64,000 nucleotides of DNA, taken from contig NZ_CANLTL010000009.1 of the NCBI RefSeq assembly GCF_947494015.1, positions 147,204-211,203 of the forward strand. The letters run 5' to 3'. The position numbers and the translations under genes are program-made. Source of the DNA: an uncultured Cellulomonas sp. (lineage in GTDB: Bacteria; Actinomycetota; Actinomycetes; Actinomycetales; Cellulomonadaceae). The notes below the pieces were generated by a model. That model was not told where the DNA came from, did no database searches, and saw only the letters and a list, made by a program, of their open reading frames with translations. Shown here in pieces: positions 61,632 through 64,000 of this stretch; the first letter of the stretch is position 1, and every line of letters begins with the position of its first letter.

Positions 61632-62299
61632 CCGCCGCGACCCGCCCCGACCACGTCCCGTCCCGGGACTGGTACCAGCGCGACGCCCACGACGTGGGTG
61701 CCGACCTGCTCGGCGCCCACGTCACGACCCGGCGCCCCGACGGTGAGGTGACCGTCCGCCTCACCGAGGTCGAGGTGTACCGCGGGCAGGCCGACCCGGC
61801 GTCGCACGCCTACCGCGGCCCGACGGCGCGCAACGCGGCCATGTTCGGTGAGCCCGGGCGGCTGTACGTGTACCGCCACCTCGGCCTGCACCACTGCGTC
61901 AACGTGGTCACCGGCCCGGAGGGCGTCGCCTCGGCCGTGCTCCTGCGCGCCGGTGAGGTCGTCGCCGGGATCGACGTCGCCGGCGGGCGTCGCCGCCGCG
62001 CGGGCGTGCTGCGCAGCGACGTCGACCTGGCCCGCGGCCCCGCCCGCCTCGCCGTCGCCCTCGGCCTGGACCTGACCGCCCTGCGCGCCGACCTCACCGA
62101 CCCGGCCGGCGACGTCGTCGTGCAGCGTCACCCGGCCGTGCCGGCGCTGCCGCACGTGACCGGTCCCCGGGTCGGGGTGTCGGGCGAGGGTGCGGACGCC
62201 GGGCGCTACCCGTGGCGGCTGTGGCTGCCGGACGAGCCGACCGTCTCGGTGTACCGGCCCGCCGCACCTCGCCGGCGGCCCGCGGCCCGGAAAGCCTGA
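61628..62299 (+). CDS. mpg: 3-methyladenine (alkyladenine) DNA glycosylase
   Basis: The 223-residue protein matches the AAG/MPG family: ADLLGAHVT, TEVEVYRGQADPASHAYRGPTARNAAMFGEPGRLYVYRHLGLHHCVNVVTG, including the catalytic Glu in EVEVY, and a C-terminal GRYPWRLWLPDEPTVS. It removes alkylated purines in base excision repair. ATG 61628 is preferred for its ATGA overlap; ATG 61619 is also in frame. Confidence 0.9.
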   Translation: MTAATRPDHVPSRDWYQRDAHDVGADLLGAHVTTRRPDGEVTVRLTEVEVYRGQADPASHAYRGPTARNAAMFGEPGRLYVYRHLGLHHCVNVVTGPEGVASAVLLRAGEVVAGIDVAGGRRRRAGVLRSDVDLARGPARLAVALGLDLTALRADLTDPAGDVVVQRHPAVPALPHVTGPRVGVSGEGADAGRYPWRLWLPDEPTVSVYRPAAPRRRPAARKA

Positions 62300-62363
62300 G
62301 CGTCCGCGCCGCCGGGCACGGCACACTGTGGGCCGACCGGACAGGCAGAAGGAGAGCACCGAC

Positions 62364-63635
62364 GTGACCCACATCCTCGACGAGCTGCAGTGGCGCGGGC
62401 TGATCGCCCAGACCACGGACGAGGCCGCGCTGCGCACGGCCCTCGGCGAGGGGACCGTCGCGCTGTACTGCGGCTTCGACCCCACCGCGCCGAGCCTGCA
62501 CATCGGCAACCTCGTGCAGATCCTCACCGTGCGCCGGCTCCAGCTCGCCGGCCATCGGCCGTTCGCGCTGGTCGGCGGCGCGACGGGTCTGATCGGCGAC
62601 CCGAAGATGGCGGGGGAGCGGACCCTCAACGCGCCCGACGTGGTGGCCGGCTGGGTGGAGCGCATCCGCCGCCAGATCGAGCCCCTGCTCGACTTCGACG
62701 GTCCCGCAGCCGCGCAGATGACCAACAACCTCGACTGGACCGCGCCGATGTCGGCCATCGACTTCCTGCGCGACGTGGGCAAGCACTACCGGCTCGGCAC
62801 CATGCTCGCCAAGGACACCGTGGCCCGCCGCCTGAGCAGCGACCAGGGGATCTCGTTCACCGAGTTCAGCTACCAGATCCTGCAGGGCATGGACTACCTC
62901 GAGCTGCACCGCCGCCACGGCATCACCCTGCAGACCGGCGGCAGCGACCAGTGGGGCAACCTGCTGTCCGGCGTCGAGCTGATCCGCAAGGTCGAGGGCA
63001 GGGCCGTCCACGCGCTGACGACGCCGCTGATCACCAAGGCCGACGGCACCAAGTTCGGCAAGACGGAGTCCGGCACGGTCTGGCTCGACCCCGACATGAC
63101 CAGCCCGTACGCCTTCTACCAGTTCTGGCTCAACGCCGACGACGCCGACGTGGTCCGGTACCTCAAGGTCTTCACCTTCCGGTCCCGCGAGGAGATCGAC
63201 GGCCTCGAGGCGGCGGTCGCCGAGCGGCCGGCGGCCCGCGAAGCCCAGCGCGTGCTCGCCCACGACGTGACGTCACTGGTGCACGGCGTCGCCGCGGCCG
63301 ACGGCGTCGTGGCCGCGAGCCAGGCGCTCTTCGGGCGCGGGGACCTGCGGGCTCTCGACCCGGTGACCACCGCGGCCGCAGTCGCCGAGCTGCCCAGTAC
63401 CAGCGGCCGCCCCGGCGACCTCCTCGTCGACCTGCTCGCCGCGTCCGGGGTGGTGGCGTCCAAGGCGGCCGCACGCCGGGCCATCGCCGAGGGAGGTGCG
63501 TCCGTCAACAACGTCAAGGTGCCCGACGACGCGGCGGTGCTGTCGGCCGACGACCTGCTCCACGGCCGTTGGGCGCTGCTGCGCCGCGGCAAGCGCACCC
63601 TCGCGGTCGTCGACGCCGGGGGCGCCGCGCCGTGA
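62364..63635 (+). CDS. tyrS: Tyrosine--tRNA ligase TyrS
   Basis: TyrS charges tRNA-Tyr. The 423-residue class I enzyme has CGFDPTAPSLHIGNLV (HIGH motif), TGGSDQWGNL, the KFGKT version of KMSKS in DGTKFGKTESG, and a C-terminal S4 domain (ASKAAARRAIAEGGASVNN). AAGGAGAG precedes the GTG by about nine bases. It is the last protein gene in the window. Confidence 0.97.
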   Translation: MTHILDELQWRGLIAQTTDEAALRTALGEGTVALYCGFDPTAPSLHIGNLVQILTVRRLQLAGHRPFALVGGATGLIGDPKMAGERTLNAPDVVAGWVERIRRQIEPLLDFDGPAAAQMTNNLDWTAPMSAIDFLRDVGKHYRLGTMLAKDTVARRLSSDQGISFTEFSYQILQGMDYLELHRRHGITLQTGGSDQWGNLLSGVELIRKVEGRAVHALTTPLITKADGTKFGKTESGTVWLDPDMTSPYAFYQFWLNADDADVVRYLKVFTFRSREEIDGLEAAVAERPAAREAQRVLAHDVTSLVHGVAAADGVVAASQALFGRGDLRALDPVTTAAAVAELPSTSGRPGDLLVDLLAASGVVASKAAARRAIAEGGASVNNVKVPDDAAVLSADDLLHGRWALLRRGKRTLAVVDAGGAAP

Positions 63636-63693
63636 CCACGTCCGGTGACCGGCCGGTGGGACGGCGTGGGGCGGCGCGGGCCGCGCCCGATCA

Positions 63694-63710
63694 CCGGGCG
63701 ACGCGCCCGG
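63694..63710 (+). terminator. Hairpin after tyrS
   Basis: CCGGGCG and CGCCCGG form a 7-bp stem on the 3-nt loop ACG, 59 bases after the tyrS stop. No T-run. It may end tyrS transcription before the tandem promoters. Confidence 0.4.
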
Positions 63711-63761
63711 GTGCGCATCGGCGCAGGTCAGAAGCGGTGACCCGCGTCACGGCCGACGGCT

Positions 63762-63791
63762 TTGACGTCCCACGAGCGGTCTGCGTAATGT
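63762..63791 (+). promoter_or_regulatory. Strong promoter P1
   Basis: TTGACG (63762-63767), an 18-base spacer and TAATGT (63786-63791). Together with P2 it is among the best-matching promoter sequences in the window, and it points downstream out of it. Confidence 0.65.
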
Positions 63792-63953
63792 TTCGCCTCG
63801 CCGCCCGGCAGGGAGGAACGGACACCGAGGCTCTTCGTGAGCGGGTGGCTGGTCCCGGGGTGGCTCCCTGAAGTGTGGTGCTCGTGGCGTGGCCGGTTGG
63901 CTGCGGGTCGGGTGTTGTGCGTCGGGGGTGGAATCGGTGGCTTGGCTGGGTGG

Positions 63954-63983
63954 TTGACGGTGGGGTGCTGGTTCGGGTAAGTT
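63954..63983 (+). promoter_or_regulatory. Strong promoter P2
   Basis: TTGACG (63954-63959), an 18-base spacer and TAAGTT (63978-63983): the same -35 and spacing as P1, 192 bases later. Tandem promoters of this kind are usual before actinobacterial rRNA operons. Confidence 0.7.
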
Positions 63984-64000
63984 TGAGCGGTTGCCTCTTG

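Larger units (their letters stand above)
63636..64000 (+). other. Non-coding end region with tandem promoters
   Basis: I see no gene in these 365 bases. They contain a GC hairpin after tyrS, two consensus-like promoters on the plus strand, and a G/T-rich stretch (63855-63990) unlike the rest of the window. The architecture fits the upstream region of a highly expressed stable-RNA operon starting just outside the window. Confidence 0.6.

Noticed and set aside
63636..63871. Open frame running past tyrS to 63871
   Set aside because: It is an out-of-frame shadow of tyrS that continues by chance through the non-coding promoter region.

Overview
The window is a stretch of core chromosome from a very high-GC actinobacterium. 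The evidence is G/C-ending codons throughout, frequent GTG starts, four-base ATGA/GTGA gene overlaps, FtsZ ending in DLDVPDFLK, SepF/YggT/DivIVA behind ftsZ, the argCJBDFRGH order and a mycothiol-type DinB-fold protein. Gene order and family content suggest the order Micrococcales, probably a Cellulomonas relative; that placement is inference. I see no insertion sequence, prophage, CRISPR array, tRNA or rRNA gene inside the window.

Layout. (1) 1-14288 is the 3' part of the division and cell-wall cluster: murE (cut by the window edge), murF, mraY, murD, ftsW, murG, murC, ftsQ, ftsZ, pgeF, sepF, yggT and divIVA. Nearly every junction from murE to ftsQ is translationally coupled. ftsZ has its own leader with a promoter candidate and an inverted repeat. 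(2) 14320-20994 holds a strong hairpin, a DksA/TraR zinc-finger protein, lspA, an RluD-type pseudouridine synthase, dnaE, a PPOX-fold protein and a small S4 protein. (3) 21128-34263 is a histidine locus (hisD, hisC, hisB, a hypothetical gene, hisH, hisA/priA, sseB-like). It is split between hisD and hisC by a complete long-chain olefin set (oleA, an oleB-oleC fusion, oleD) and a convergent recQ-like helicase with a phosphoribosyltransferase-like tail. (4) 34318-37793 is a minus-strand set (GerW-like protein, secreted trypsin-like lipoprotein, membrane coiled-coil protein) facing away from an MFS transporter. (5) 37800-45783 is the translation block: DUF1844 protein, infC with an ATC start behind a structured leader, rpmI, rplT, an rRNA methyltransferase, thpR, pheS, pheT. 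(6) 45790-51910 is accessory: an ElaA-like acetyltransferase, a secreted two-module esterase whose first module has lost its catalytic residues, and a minus-strand group (DinB-like, GNAT, DsbA/FrnE, quinone oxidoreductase). (7) 52019-61069 is the arginine operon argC-J-B-D-F-R-G-H, with ARG-box-like sites over the argC promoter and three copies of a ~55-bp repeat at gene junctions. (8) 61071-64000 holds a kinase-like gene, an alkyladenine glycosylase gene, tyrS, and then two strong tandem promoters pointing out of the window, probably to an rRNA operon.

The most distinctive things are the ole cassette inside the his locus, the repeat family in the arg operon, the ATC-started infC with its attenuator-like leader, the esterase with a degenerate duplicated module, and a set of genes whose TANNNT -10 box lies 6-8 nt before the start codon, implying leaderless mRNAs. 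I found no clear case of a wholly undescribed multi-gene system.
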